DNA of 64,000 nt, taken from assembly GCF_000344685.1 (NCBI RefSeq), contig NW_006920414.1, forward strand, positions 2,051,577 to 2,115,576. The letters are read 5' to 3'. Origin of the DNA: Gloeophyllum trabeum ATCC 11539. Lineage: Eukaryota > Basidiomycota > Agaricomycetes > Gloeophyllales > Gloeophyllaceae. Positions 1 to 11,888 of the stretch are shown here, piece after piece (positions within the stretch are counted from its first letter, which is position 1; each line of letters begins with the position of its first letter). The translations under genes were made by a program, and so were the position numbers. The notes beneath the pieces are model-generated. The model was not told where the DNA came from. It saw nothing but the letters and a program-made list of their open reading frames with translations, and did not search any database.

Positions 1-1605
1 TCGTGAGGTACAGCGCGGTGATCACCGCGACGTGCTCGTGCTTCGTCGCCGCCTGCACGAGCGCCTGCACGGGGTACGGGAAGAACCCGCCCGCGATGCC
101 GAGCGTCACCTGCGCGCCGATGAGGCCCGCGAGCCCGCCGTGGCTCCCGTCGCGGTAGCGCACCATCAGGCCGAGCGCCATGATGAAGAGCAGCGTGCCC
201 GCGACCGCGAACCACTTGATGTAGCGCACGACGCGGAAGACGCCGCCGAGCGCGATGCCCGCGACGACGGAGCAGAAGGAGTAGAGCGACGTGACGCGCG
301 TGGCGGTGCTGACGCTCGCGTCGAAGGAGACGAGGAGGAGCGTGTAGAGGTACGCGCCCTGGAGGTACCAGCACAGGTTCAGGCTCAGCGCGACCCACAG
401 GCCCGCGAGGATGCTGCGGTCTTTGAGCAGGTGGAACGGCACGATGGGGTGCTTGGCGTATTTGAGCTCCCACACGACGAACGCGGGGATGAGCGCGAAG
501 CCGACGGCGAGCATCGCGATGACGTCCGCGTGCGCCCAGCGCGAGGACGTGCCGCCCGCGATGGTGAGCGGGATGAGGATGAGCGAGAGCAGCAAGGCGA
601 GGAGGAGCGTGCCCGGCGCGTCGAGCGTGTGGAAGAGCGCGGCGAGGGTCTGCAAGCGCGAGGAGGGTGTCGTGGGGAGGATGCGCGAGAGCTTGCCGGC
701 GCGGCGCGCGCGGCGCTGACCGAGATAGAGGGAGAGGATGATCGGGATGGAGGTGGCGGGGACGATGATGGTCCACATGCCCACACCTGGTATACAGTTA
801 AGTGAGAGGTAGGGTTGGAATGGCAGCAAACTCACCCCATTGCCAGGTAGAATTTGCGATGACGGCCGACGTGACATTACCGGATATCCAGGTGTTGATG
901 ATGAACGGACTCGCGGGGATGTAAGAGAAGAAGACACGGTTGCGGAGGGAGGTCACATCCGCGATGAGGACTTCGACGAGCAACTGGATCCCGGTCAAGC
1001 CGATCTGGTAGAGCACCTGGTGCGCAGAGCAACTGTGAGAAAGGCGCAATATGACTGGAGATAAGCCGAACGCACCTGGCCGCCGGCGTAGGTCTGAACG
1101 TTGTCAGAGGCGGCCTCTATGATCGTCCCGAGGACGTAGAAGAGGACGGAAAACGTGATGAGCTCGAGGCGGCCAAAAATGTCAGCGACCTTGGACATGG
1201 GTGGCTGGGCGGCGGCGGCAATGACGGCCTTGACGACATTGAGGGTGGAGAGGAGGGAGTGCGTCGAGTACGAGTTTGTCGCGTAGGTCTGGTAGACGGA
1301 GCGAGTCTGCCCGTCTGCGCGGTCGCGTGAGCGGAGTGGCGGTGGGTGGGTGTGTACGTACCGAGGCCGTATGCATAGGCGATGAGGAAGATACCGAGGA
1401 AGAGGACGACGAGGTCGAACGTGGTGAAGCAGGAGACGATGGCCTCGACCCGCTTGACACCGGGACTCTTGTCGTCGAGCAGCTTCGCGTCGGCGACGAT
1501 GTCCCCGCGCTGGGACTCTGGTTCTGCGTCGTAGAGGTGGAACGAGCCCGCGGACGACGCGGAGTCGTTGGCTGAGTCCTTCTTGGAGAGGATCGGGATG
1601 GCCAT
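1..1605 (-). CDS. Siderophore iron transporter, ARN/SIT family of MFS (3' end beyond window)
   Basis: Minus-strand gene starting at the ATG at 1605 and running off the left edge. Four exons: 1362-1605, 1314-1076, 1016-836, 786-<1; introns of 47, 59 and 49 nt have GT-AG ends and keep frame. About 480 codons are visible. A polar N-terminus is followed by hydrophobic segments. The phrase [19 protein letters not shown] after helix 1 and the loop [11 protein letters not shown] (MFS motif A position) are typical of the SIT1/MirB-like siderophore importers, which bring Fe(III)-siderophores in by proton symport at the plasma membrane or endosomes. The last exon encodes a stretch rich in membrane helices without stops. 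Substrate cannot be told from sequence. Regulation is probably by iron: two perfect ATCWGATAA sites lie upstream. Family call is firm; the C-terminus is missing only because the window ends. Confidence 0.9.
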
Positions 1606-1909
1606 TGCGAGCGGGAGAGGCGGGAGAAGCGTCTGAGGGCTAAAATTAATCGAGTGTGTTATATAGTGCGGATGGGTGCCGCCAAGGAGCCGGTACGTAC
1701 CTCGTAGGTGGGCTGATGATGGGTCGGCTGTCTGGCGTGCCTCAGGTTCTGCTCGCCCGCTGTGGCTGTCGGCTCCCGCCAGGTCGCTGACAGCTACGCA
1801 GCGCAAGCTGTCAATATATATTCTAGTCAGTCGCTGAGGCGTCGTACGCCACCTTTGCTTCGAAGCGCCCGAGCAGGTGGGAGTGCCGTCTCCGAGTGCA
1901 GGCCTAGAA

Positions 1910-1918
1910 TTATCTGAT
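1910..1918 (-). promoter_or_regulatory. Iron-type GATA operator, site 1 (ATCAGATAA on the minus strand)
   Basis: Perfect match to ATCWGATAA, the extended site bound by SreA/Urbs1/Fep1-type GATA repressors. It lies 305 bp upstream of the siderophore transporter start and reads in that gene's direction. Operator identity is from family knowledge; binding is inferred. Confidence 0.7.
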
Positions 1919-1950
1919 AAAATTTTGATTGGCGATCGGGCTGCCCGCAG

Positions 1951-1959
1951 TTATCTGAT
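1951..1959 (-). promoter_or_regulatory. Iron-type GATA operator, site 2 (ATCAGATAA on the minus strand)
   Basis: Second perfect ATCWGATAA, same orientation as site 1 and 41 bp further upstream of the transporter, close to four helical turns, so both would face the same side of the DNA. Paired sites suit a factor with two GATA fingers. Confidence 0.7.
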
Positions 1960-2941
1960 AGTCGCGTCATCTTATCTCTTCATCTGATTTCCCTCCCATC
2001 CTTGGCTGCAGGTCGTGCCTGGCTGACTTCATGAACAACGTCTGTGACCGCAGAAATCATCTCTGCATCGGGTCGTCCCGGTTGGAAGCAGATTGGCTCC
2101 CCGACAGTGGACAGCAGTGTCACTGCCAATGACTACGGTAACGCAAGTCTCAGTAAATCTCCAAGTGTCCTGGTCATGATCACCCGGTCAACTTCCTACT
2201 TCACTCAAAACCAAGCATGACCTTTGGAACATTTTCTACCACCAGTGCAGGTTGTATCTACCCTTGCGAGCGGGGACAACTTGGGCGTCCAAACGCAGGC
2301 TCGAGTAAAGGTTCATGGGCGTGTGCAGCATATACCTACTATCAACATCGGATAGTATGCACCGTATGCGATCTAACAAACTCTAGGGACTTCCCTGCTT
2401 GCTAGCTAATCAATTGCGTTGCACCTCATGCGTCCAGGCTGAGCGATTCCTAAGTTTTAGCGACTCGTAGGTGCAGACAGAGAGCGCCGAAACTGGGGCT
2501 GTAACCCCCGGGATCGCGCGTCACGGGTGGCAGCACTGAGTCCTTCGCGTGCTCCAGAAGGACGAACACCTCGCTTGCATACCTCCTATCATGCAAAAGT
2601 GCGGAGATCTTTGCAGAGAGTTGTTCCCCGTCCCCTGGCCCCGGGGTCCATGCTCCCCCGAGGACGTGAGCATCCGATGAAGTCACAAAAGAGTTCATTG
2701 CTGGTCGCTAGCGTCGCCATACGTCTCAGACGGTTCCACGCCAGATGAGAAGTCGTTGACACAGTCTGCTGATTGCATTCCAGACGAGCAACCATCGAAC
2801 GATAAAGCGGTCGACATCAACGCAGAGGCTGTCGAAAGCTTACCGGCACGGAGAGAACCCAAATGCGGAGCTCCAGGCGGGGTGGGGACTGGGGCAAGAG
2901 GTAGAAGGCGGGATTCGTTTTGTGCGAGTCCGTTCGGTGAC

Positions 2942-3438
2942 TTATGGCGTAGATAGTGGCTGCCAAAGTCGCGAAATTTGTCCAACATACATATATGCCA
3001 CTGTGACATGCCACAGATCCAGAATGCCACGAGTGTCTGCTGAGTGGTCGAGCCCGCGAGCCAGATGGGTTCTGTGCGGTGTGAGGCCGCGGATGTCGTG
3101 CCCAACGAACTTGAAGAGGTGTCCAGCAGAGAACAGTGGTTTCCAGCTAGTGAACGACTCGCTAAATCCCCGCACACTGGCAAGCATAACTAACAGGGGC
3201 GCGAGCCGTCTGCACTTGTCGTGCAAGCTGGTGAATTCAGTGTTGAAGGAGGCGTGGGAGACTGCGGTCCGCCCGATCGCGATCGTTTGGCTGTCGCGCG
3301 ACCCTCCGCGAAGCTGCCGTTGTCCGCCTTGGATGCCGCGCTTACCTTACAGGGACTCGTCAAACGGCCAGAAGCTTGCGCAGTAGTATGCCTCTGAAGG
3401 GGGAAATAGTCGAAGATGCGGATACTATCTTGGAACAT
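2942..3438 (-). CDS. Doubtful small gene, product unknown
   Basis: A two-exon reading is possible: 3438-3351 then 3261-2942 (GT-AG intron, frame kept, about 135 aa), containing a coding-like stretch with LHDKCRRLAPLLVML and a Trp/Leu-rich tail. A further open stretch (2698-2450) could be a later exon. No family was recognised. Against it, the putative start overlaps exon 1 of apn2 on the other strand by 23 bp, which is unlikely for two real divergent genes, and the GC bias is weaker than in confident genes. Record as possible gene or decayed fragment. Confidence 0.2.
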
Positions 3439-5539
3439 TGTGAGGAGGTTGCAATACTGCGTTGCTGGGTAAACTGACGCGAGTTTCGTAGAATGGGGTC
3501 AGAACTCTCCCTCAGTATCACCCGTAGGTCATAACTGCACGGGACTACGGCTAGAGTATGTCTGATGAGACTGGTGTAGATGGAACACGTTCAAGACGTT
3601 CGAGGGGATTCTGGACGAGCTCAAAGCGGACATCATATGCTTCCAGGGTGCGTCCACCCTGCACCGCTCTGCTGATTCGCTAGCCAAGCTTGAACACAGA
3701 AATGAAGACATCTCGCGCCTCCCTCCAGCCGTCTGCCGCCCTCCCCGGCCGCTTCGACGCGTTCTTCTCCTTCCCCGCGAACAAAGGCGGCTACAGCGGC
3801 GTCGCCGTCTACACCGACTCGCGCACCGTCGTCCCGCTCAAAGCCGAAGAGGGCCTCTCGGGCCGCATCCAGCCCGCGCTCAAACCGCCCCTCGCCCCCG
3901 CCGAGCGCATCTCCGCCGCCTACCCGCAAGCGCACGAGCTCGCTCTCTTCACCGACGCGCCCGACCGCACGCCCACGGACCCGGGCGCGCTGGACGCCGA
4001 GGGCCGCGCGCTCGCGCTCGACGTTGGCCTGTTCGTCCTCGTGAACGTGTACTGCCCGAACGAGACGAGCGACGCGCGCCTCCCGTTCAAGATGGACTTC
4101 CACCGCATGCTGCAGGCGCGCGTCGCGCAGCTGATCGGGGAGCGGCGCGAGGTCGTGGTCGTGGGCGATATGAATATCTGCGCGGCGCCGCTGGACCACT
4201 GTGACGGGCACCTGCCGAGCCATGCGAGTGTGTTCTACGACCACCCGGCAAGGCGGTGGTTCAGGGACTGGCTGGCGCCGAATGGGCCGATGGTGGATGC
4301 GGTGCGGGAGTTCTGGCCGGAGCGGGATGGGATGTATACCGGTACGTATGTGGGGCTTGCTGCCAATGTCTACGGTCGGCTGAAATGTCATAGTTTGGAA
4401 CATGAAGCTCTGCGCGCGCGAGACGAACTACGGTACCCGCGTCGACTACATCCTCACCACGCCCGGACTCACAAAGTGGCTCAAGGGCGGCAACACGCTC
4501 CCGTCCGTCAAGGGGTCTGACCACTGCCCCATCTACGTGGACCTCCACGACGAGATCACGCTCGAGTCAGGCGAGGTGGTGAAATTGCGAGACGCCATGC
4601 AGTTCGGGACGAGGACGGAGCCCCCGCGCCTGGCGTCCAAGTTCTGGCCCGAGTACTCTGGGAAACAGAAACTGCTCTCCTCCTTCTTCTCCAAAGGGGG
4701 AACCGACACAATATCCAAGTCACCCTCTCCGCCTCAACTGAAGGCATCATCGCCTTCGACCATTATTGGACCATCGCGGTCCACCCAGCCGCTGCCACCA
4801 CCACCCACTGCCTCGAGCAGCAAATCGAGCATCAAGCCATCACCGTCTCCGTCCACCTCCCATCCGTCGAGACCGCTCAAGAGAAAATCCTCTGGTCCCC
4901 AATCGGCAGAAACCTCCTCGAGCAACAGCACTTCCCAATCCAAGAAGCGCAAACCCGGTCAGGCCAAGCTCTCCAGCTTCTTCACCAAGCCCCCCGCCAA
5001 GTCGGCGTCATCGTTAGAGGTAGTGGTCGTAGACGACGACAACGACGACCCCGAGGGAGGAGGGACGGAACACCAATTGCACGCTGATTACCTCCTCGCG
5101 TGCGAGCTCTCCGCGTCACAGCAAGACCTGGTCGAACAGTCCGCAGAGGCGGGGCAAGACAAAGGCAAAGGCAAAGGCAAGGAAGCTTGGTCGCAGCTCT
5201 TCGCGCCCGTCGCCCCGCCGAAATGCACTATCCACCGCGAGCCCGCCAAGCTGTTCACCGTGAACAAGCCCGGGCCCAACAAGGGCAAGACGTTTTACAT
5301 TTGTTCGCGGTGAGTGTCTGCCTCGCCTCGGGGTGTCACTGTGCTATGCTTATTGCTGACTGGGACAATGCAGCCCGGTAGGCCCGGGGTATGATAAGGG
5401 GAAGGGCGCGCGCCCGAGGGATGAGGTGGATCACCAGTATCGGTGTAATTTCTTCAAGTGGGCGAGCGAGGTGAAAAAGGAGTCTTTGCGGCAATCGAGT
5501 TCGAAAGATTCACCAGGTCGGACAAGTTCCTTCGGGTGA
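3416..5539 (+). CDS. apn2: AP endonuclease 2 (class II, ExoIII/Apn2 type) with C-terminal GRF zinc finger
   Basis: Six exons: 3416-3439, 3492-3523, 3580-3647, 3700-4341, 4394-5309, 5374-5539; all introns are GT-AG and the sum is 615 codons plus stop. The N-terminus MRILSWNI and NGVRTLPQY is the conserved start of the endonuclease/exonuclease/phosphatase fold. Further motifs are the metal-binding E after CFQ, VVVGDMNI, NYGTRVDYIL and the catalytic GSDHCPIY. After residue about 335 comes a disordered Ser/Pro/Lys-rich linker. It carries two PCNA-box matches of form QxxLxxFF (at Q347 and Q445) and then a zf-GRF domain (about 531-600, Cys/His at CTIH, CSRP, CNFFKW). The enzyme cuts DNA 5' to abasic sites and trims 3' blocks in nuclear base excision repair. 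Length is normal for fungal Apn2. It converges on the eL33 gene. Confidence 0.95.
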
Positions 5540-5818
5540 TAGAGGTAGGATGTATATTACTGTATAATATAATGTCGTTGTGTTGTGTTGCTTTCGAACG
5601 CATTATTCTTATGAGTCGGATATCGTTGTGAGCGGTCCGGACGGAAAGACGTGAACTCAGCCTGATGACAACTCCTGAATTCCTCACGGCACCCGGAAGT
5701 TCTGCGAATCTAATGGGCATACAGCAATAGGCCATGACATATTTGCAGTAACGACGTAGTAGGGTCGGAGAGAGAGGTAGAGACGATGCCAGGGATGTAG
5801 GGGCGATATCATACACAA

Positions 5819-6479
5819 TCAGATGTTCGAGGGGTAGAGCATCTGCTGCCTCTTCAGTCTCAACTGTTAAGGGTAAGGAGGGAATGGACATACGACGCGG
5901 ACGCTGGCACCGAAAGCGTGTGGGGGCATGTTGTGTCTGAATTTTGCCTTGACCACGCCAGAGTTGCCGTGAGAGCGTGTTACACGGCTGTCCACACAGG
6001 GTAAGCACGGATTCTGTGAAACCAGCAGGAGAGACATTTAACGCACCCCCAGATCACCCGGACCTTGGAACCCTGACGCTCAGTCTTCGCCCGGTACACA
6101 TACGCAACGCGCTATCCAAGCAAAGACCATTCAGTGACCCTGTAGACCAACAAATTAACGAGAGATTGGGCTTACCTTGCCGAGGTAGAATTGCGCATCC
6201 TCCTTCGAGCCGACGCCCTCGATCTGGAGGAGGGTGGTGTTGGGGTGGGTGTTGCGCTTGCCGCGCTTGTGTCCGAGGACACGGCCCTTGCTGTATAATC
6301 TGCATGCAACCGTTAGTTCATTGCACGAAAGACGTCCAAGTCCGAGTCCGTCGCCACCAGCCCGTCATCCGCTCCCATCCTGATGCATCCACCGACTTGT
6401 CTGCCCCCAACCGCCGCAATTTCGACCCACAAGCACTTCGTGTGCCCTGTATGAACGATACTCACCTTGTTGAGCCCAT
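5819..6479 (-). CDS. rpl33: 60S ribosomal protein eL33 (L35Ae/L33)
   Basis: Five small exons on the minus strand: 6479-6466, 6299-6176, 6111-6047, 5987-5894, 5842-5819. All junctions are GT-AG and sum to 107 codons, so 106 aa, the normal length. The protein starts [20 protein letters not shown] and continues with [50 protein letters not shown] and ends MLYPSNI, which is diagnostic for the large-subunit protein eL33. Exon 1 is only 14 nt and the last exon 24 nt. The gene is easy to miss because no single exon gives a long open frame. A cytosolic ribosome component, convergent with apn2 with 279 bp between stop codons. Confidence 0.95.
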
Positions 6480-9407
6480 TTTTGTCGGTCTTGAATGCGT
6501 CCCCGGGTCGTTGAGAGCCTTGAGTCTTGTGCTTGAGGTGTCGGTGGGGGAGTGACGTTACAGATGGGTGTCACAGTGACTGGATCCGGCACTGACTTGG
6601 CCGACCAATCACAGCCGGGCGCTTGCCTGCGACCGTCCGAATTGTGTTCTTCAGCTTGTCTGAGAGTAATGGAATGCCTTCCCGTCTGCTGGTCTTACTG
6701 CTTGCGATCCGACCAACTCAGGTTAACTGTTATTAAGTTGATAATAGCCCAGCCTGAAGGACTCGCGTTCAAGACGTGTTTCACGACTAGTTCTCCGGGA
6801 AGCACGCTTGCCAGGACAGTACTATGCGGCTCCTTATCGCGACTGGACTTCCTGAGTTCCTCTGCTACCGTAGGCTATGCTCGCCCGATCGCCGACGCTC
6901 TTAGATGAGTATGCTTAACATTCCTTGCCCAGACATTGTCCTCTTCTTCGAACTATGCTACTTATGCGCTTTAAATCCGCATTTTGCTTCTCTTCTGACG
7001 GCAAAAATCTTGCGATAGGGCGATAGCGTACAACCGCTGGTCGTGAAGGAATTCTGGGCGAGCATGGTCGGATCCTCCCCCCAGGTGTAGCACTGTTGTT
7101 GAGGCTATTTTCCGTCTGTATGCCATCCTTGAATCTCCTCTTTCCTGGAGCTCCCCCAGGGTCGAAACTCTTTAATACTTAATCCAAGTACATGGGCGCT
7201 TGTCTAGTAGTTCATCTTACACCATCAGGACCCTCGGCCGCCTATAGTGCATTTTCTGTACGTCCTGCTTGCCGGCTAACATCCCCACCACATAGTCTAT
7301 CTGTCAACCCCCCTCTTCTTACGAGCTAAATACTATGGAAGCAAAAAGCCCAGGACAACCACCGCCCTCTCATACCCCGGTTCTCAAATACCCCCGGTGA
7401 GTGTGAACTCCTTCCATCTTGCCAGGAAGATCCGTCAGTGCCAGCTCTTCCTGACGTCGTCCGTAATGCATTGCGTTCCGAGCGGAGGGAATACCTCTGC
7501 TCCTGGAGCACGGACGCAGTTGACTTGCGTATCCGTGTTGACACTGACAGATCCCAGATACTGGGTGCGGTGAATGTCCGACACGCCCCCGCTCCACCTC
7601 CGTGCAATCGAAATCTTGGCGCGCCATATCATCAATTATCAGCCTGGACATTGTTTCGGTTTGAAGTCTGGCACAATGTTGCGTACGCCATTGCAGAGTC
7701 GAACCGAGATCCATCCGGCGTAACCCTCCCCGCTGGCACGCGTCAGATTCACAAATATCATGTCGTACGTCGCAGCTTCGCGGAGTTTGAGCTGCGGAAC
7801 GCACGGACGCTGCTGTTCGGTTCCTAGTACATGCTCCTATTTGCCCCGACGTGGATCGTGGTAGGTGGGATTTGATCATGTCGGCTTGCTGTTGGTTCGA
7901 GTTCATTGAAGCATCATTTTTGAGGCGTCCAGGTTACGTATGGTCGCCCCGGCGCTGGCCACTCCCATGCGAGCGATGTAGAGTCATTCAGGTCCACGCT
8001 CGTAAACCTTCCGGAAGGATGAAGAGCACGTTGTTATTATGCTCAAACTTTGCAGAAGCAGATACGCAGGCTTGCATTGATGGTGCTACACTAAACCCTT
8101 GATGTCCAACAACCGACAGAACGCAGTCAGCCATGGAACGTGCGATTGCAGCGGTACAGACTACATACAATCCGACGAAGACGAAGGCGAGTACGGCTCA
8201 AAACTTTCCCTGCGCTTTATTGTTGGCATTTTGGACGTGATGGCTCCGTGCACTTGGGTTCCCGACGCCTCTTGTCCCGGCGGTTTGGCAAGGCCTCGGA
8301 CGAAACGCGGTAAAGTGCTCTACATCCTCTGCGTTGTCAGTCCTCCATGCGCCGATAGATTACTCCTCGCTCTCCCTTCGATCACCAGGGAGCCAATCGA
8401 ATCGGAACGCCGAACCCGTCCGCCATTGGTCGGTCGCTCGACTTGCAGCGTTGACTGGTCGTCTCGATGCTGCCTACAAGTCCTTCCTGCATGCTCCATT
8501 ATTGGCTCGCAACTTGATAACTCCGCAATCACCCGTTGGCGCTTACATACCTTCCTGTCCAGTCTCTGCCTTGTGCCCGCCACTTCGGCGTGGCTTGTAC
8601 CCGCACGGTCCCCAACCATCCACGCTGGCAAAACACAAACAGTCCTCTCCAGTTCTTCTCCAGCCGCCAGTCTTCTGGCGCTGTTGGGAAGTACAAGGAA
8701 GTACATGTATATATCGTTATCAGACGCGTTCCATTGACAAGAATCGCCGGAGATAGTCATAGCAATGCCCATCTAGCATCGGTGTTGGGGAACCGCCCAG
8801 TGGTGTACTTGCGCCTACTGCTATTGGCCGGCGGGCTAACCAAAGGCAGCAAGTGTGGGATATGTTTGACCCATGCTGCCGCCTGGAAACTGCTCGACTG
8901 CTGTCTCATCCTGGAAGACAGCCTTCAAGTTCGCGGTTCGCACGTCCTGCCCATCATGCCTTCTGTCCGTCCACTGGACGTTGGCACCAACTCGTGCTGG
9001 TCAGTACGCGTCTTCTCTGGCGGACGTCTCCCCGGCGGGTGGGACTGCCTCCCCTCATCTGCGCACATATCGTATGCAAACCATCTCTGTACTAAATAGC
9101 ACAGGCTTCATTGTGCGTGGTAAAGCTGGAGGCCAAGCTTATCTGAGGAGCAGTCGGGCAGATCAGTGATCTTGCCTATGCGTTGTCCAAGTTGATTGTG
9201 ATTGTCTGTCGGAATTGGATTTATGTACTGTATCTCGTCGTCGCGAGGATCTGCAGGGACGTCATCTCTCACGGTGATCGAGGATGATGGGATGTTCGTC
9301 ATTCGACGGGCGGAGATGTGTGTTGTATTATCGATGGTGGAAGACCGAAGACGGGGTGCGAAGGCGGGATGTGCATGCGGTTACGGGGGCACGCAATATG
9401 TACTACT
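6480..9407. other. Gene-poor interval upstream of eL33
   Basis: About 2.9 kb without a gene I can support. Open stretches occur on both strands (for example plus strand 7438-7827 and 8099-8737), but none shows a family motif and frames are broken by stops. A splice-like pair sits near 7322-7440 (an ATG, 20 codons, then GTGAGT), but the only acceptors give a very short intron or a stop. Likely promoter plus decayed sequence. Confidence 0.5.
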
Positions 9408-10339
9408 AGGACCCCTGAAAATACCGATAAATGCCGGTGCGAGACTCAAAATTTCCATGTCTGGATTGTCTGAGGCTCCCCCCCGCATTTTTGTCCGGAT
9501 AAAATACCGGCCTCCCGAAGGGGCCGATTTTTGTCCGGACTAATGCACCGGCGTCTGAAAAAACAGAAAAAAAGGTTTTCTCGCCTATCAATTCATTAGA
9601 ACACTGTACAATGTATCAGTAATCGTACTAGGACTCGAATGCAGTCAATGAAGCGACAGAATTCACGAAGGCCGCCCACTCCCATCAACCATCCTCCTCC
9701 CCATCCGAGTCCAGATCCTGGAGTGCGGCATTCATTTTGCCTTTATCCCAATCCAATCCTTGGGATTGAATGAGATGTCCACCTCTTCCGTGAGGTCAAT
9801 GTCTGCCACGCCCTAATGTGAATCCCGCTGAGACTGCTGTACCCCATATGAATGAGCTCAAAGTGCACACGTTAAGTATTGTGGGCGTCGTCCATGCTTC
9901 CAGAGTCATGTAAAGTGGTGATGGTGTAGGGAAACTTTGACGATACAGCGTACTGATCTCAGCCACATTCAGCCACTGGACATCGGAGCCCGTTGTGCTA
10001 CATACTAGAAACTATATATCACAGTGCAAATAAGGGCTACACGAGGCTACGCGACGGGACACAATGACAGGTTGGGACAAACCTCAGCCATAATTGGGTT
10101 AAAATACATGTACTACAAAGGGTAAATACATTGGGCCAGTCCGTTGCCAACTTGCCACACAGCCGTGTCCGGACTGTAACCGGCATGGTAGCTCGGTCAT
10201 GACCGGTGTCCGGACTGTAAAATCGGGATGGCCGGTTCGGTCGTCCATCCTTGTCCGGATGGCGTCTGGCATGGAGGGCTCGAGACCGCGATTTTTGTCC
10301 GGACTGGCACCGGCATCTAGCGGTATTTTCAGGGGTCCT
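9408..10339. mobile_element. Non-autonomous DNA transposon, hAT-like (copy 1)
   Basis: Bounded by terminal inverted repeats: left AGGACCCCTGAAAATACCG, and its exact reverse complement at 10321-10339. Homology continues inward as nTAnATGCCGGTGC. An exact 8-bp direct repeat GTACTACT flanks it at 9400-9407 and 10340-10347, a target-site duplication of the length made by hAT transposases. Subterminal regions carry several copies of TGTCCGGAC followed by ACCGGC-type motifs in both orientations, as expected for transposase binding sites. No transposase is encoded. The intact duplication and near-perfect ends suggest a fairly recent insertion. The superfamily rests on the duplication length only. 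Confidence 0.8.
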
Positions 10340-10347
10340 GTACTACT

Positions 10348-11888
10348 ATACCGTATGTTCTCGATACAATGCCACCGCGGATCTGCCTGCACGCGACGCG
10401 ATATCGATATGGACCAGTACATGATCATGATGTGATGCGATATATATTATATATTCACCCACACTCACCATTATTCGCACAATATCTGAATATACATACC
10501 TCTGTCATTCGAGGTCAGGCTGGGCAGGGTCTCCTTACAAACGCAAGCACTCACGCAGAGGTTAATCGACGGGTTATGCTAGGCGCTGATTCATTCCGCG
10601 CGCGAAGCAGGACGTGTGAGCCGGAAGCAGCAGCACATGAGGCTACGACACGACACTGCGAGAAGGCGCGCGGGCGGATTTAGGCGCCACCTCGCACGAA
10701 CGTGTCAGCCCGTCCCTGTCTCTGCTTTCTGCGTGCGTTGAAAAGACATTGATACGGAACGCCTGCTGGGCCCGAGGACACCGAGCAGACGAGAAAATAG
10801 CAGTGGAGCAGGGCTTACCCTCGTCGTCGCCGCACAAACGCCTGCGCGCACTGTCGCCACCGGTCGCGCTCGCTTAGATATAGGAAGACGCGATGTCGAC
10901 AGGATCAATAATGAAACGTTGTCGGTAAACTGTAACGCCCGGGGTCGATTCGATTAATGTCGACTGCCAGCCAGCTGCGTTCGACGTCTTAATTCCCCCT
11001 CCATCCTCGGCTCGTAGTGATTCATTGCGTGCTGATAACAAAGCCCAAGCACATGCGCGAGACAAAGGGAGCTCCAGGGCCGTGTGTAGAAGACCGGGGG
11101 ACCGAGCAAGATAGGTGATTACCGTGTGCCAAGCGGCGTGGAAGTAGATCGGGCATGTCAGTGGCGGTGCGGTGTCGCCAAGGAAGGCGCGTGCCAAGCG
11201 CTTCGCGAAGCGCACCTGCGATCGCGTCCGCATTCGGAAATGCGCTTCCTCTCTCGAGCATTCTCGCCGGGCGGTGGCTGGACGTTGCTCGCGTGCGCCT
11301 CCGTGCTGGCGCGCGCAGGACACGTCGCGGATGCGTGGGGGATCCCGATTGCTTGGATGGCGAGCACGCTGGGTGGTCCGGGCGGCCGATAGCGACGTCG
11401 GTGCAAGCTCCTTGATGAATGATGGTGCAGCTGAAGATCTCGCGCAAGTGCGGCGGGCGGGAGCTGCGATTGGACGAGCAGCCCTCCCCGAGCACGCAAC
11501 CCGGCCTGCTTGACAGAATGCAGGTAGCGAAGCAGCACAGAAGCTGATAACGCGCGTCCGACATATGCGTCCCTCCGCTATCGCCCGGGCACGACGCCCA
11601 ATCCCGGGCAGGGGCACCGCCATGGATCTGGCGGGGGATCTCCCGCGGTGGAAGAAGACAAAGAGGGGCGCCCTAGATGATGGAGCGCGGAGTGAAGGAC
11701 CCTCGGGTCTCCCTTGCGGACTGATCGCTTGGAAGAGCGTGCATGCGAGCCTATTTTCGTACGCTGCACCGACTCGGTGGGCATGGAGCAGGCTTCACGT
11801 CTTAAGAACCGCATATAGCCAGGCCCAGCAGCCTGATAGGCCGTCCACCCGTCCCCTTTCTTTTCTTTCAGTGCTCCGGATCCTCGCC
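10348..11888. other. Upstream region of the Pls-like synthetase gene
   Basis: No supported gene. GATAA cores occur at about 11033 and 11544 (the latter AGCTGATAA, one mismatch from the iron-type operator). An open frame runs in phase into the synthetase from an ATG at 11565, but its translation looks like untranslated leader. A pyrimidine-rich tract precedes the chosen start at 11889. Confidence 0.5.

Larger units (their letters stand above)
1606..3415. other. Intergenic region between the siderophore transporter and apn2
   Basis: Divergent promoter region. It holds the two GATA operator sites at 1910-1918 and 1951-1959 and a third core TTATCT at about 1971. From about 2450 to 3438 several open stretches exist on the minus strand, listed separately as a doubtful gene. 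Nothing else was recognised. Confidence 0.6.

Noticed and set aside
7322..7710. Splice-like start of a plus-strand gene (ATG, about 20 codons, GTGAGT)
   Set aside because: The only frame-keeping acceptor gives a 29-nt intron, followed by an in-frame stop; no recognisable product.
7890..7910. A tRNA B-box-like GGTTCGAG
   Set aside because: No matching T-stem, A box or acceptor stem around it. No tRNA or rRNA was recognised anywhere in the window.
11565..11888. In-frame upstream ATG extending the synthetase by 108 codons
   Set aside because: The extension is Arg-rich and unlike an adenylation-domain start; MSTPLAFLSTLPAPPP at 11889 is a more natural N-terminus after a pyrimidine-rich leader.
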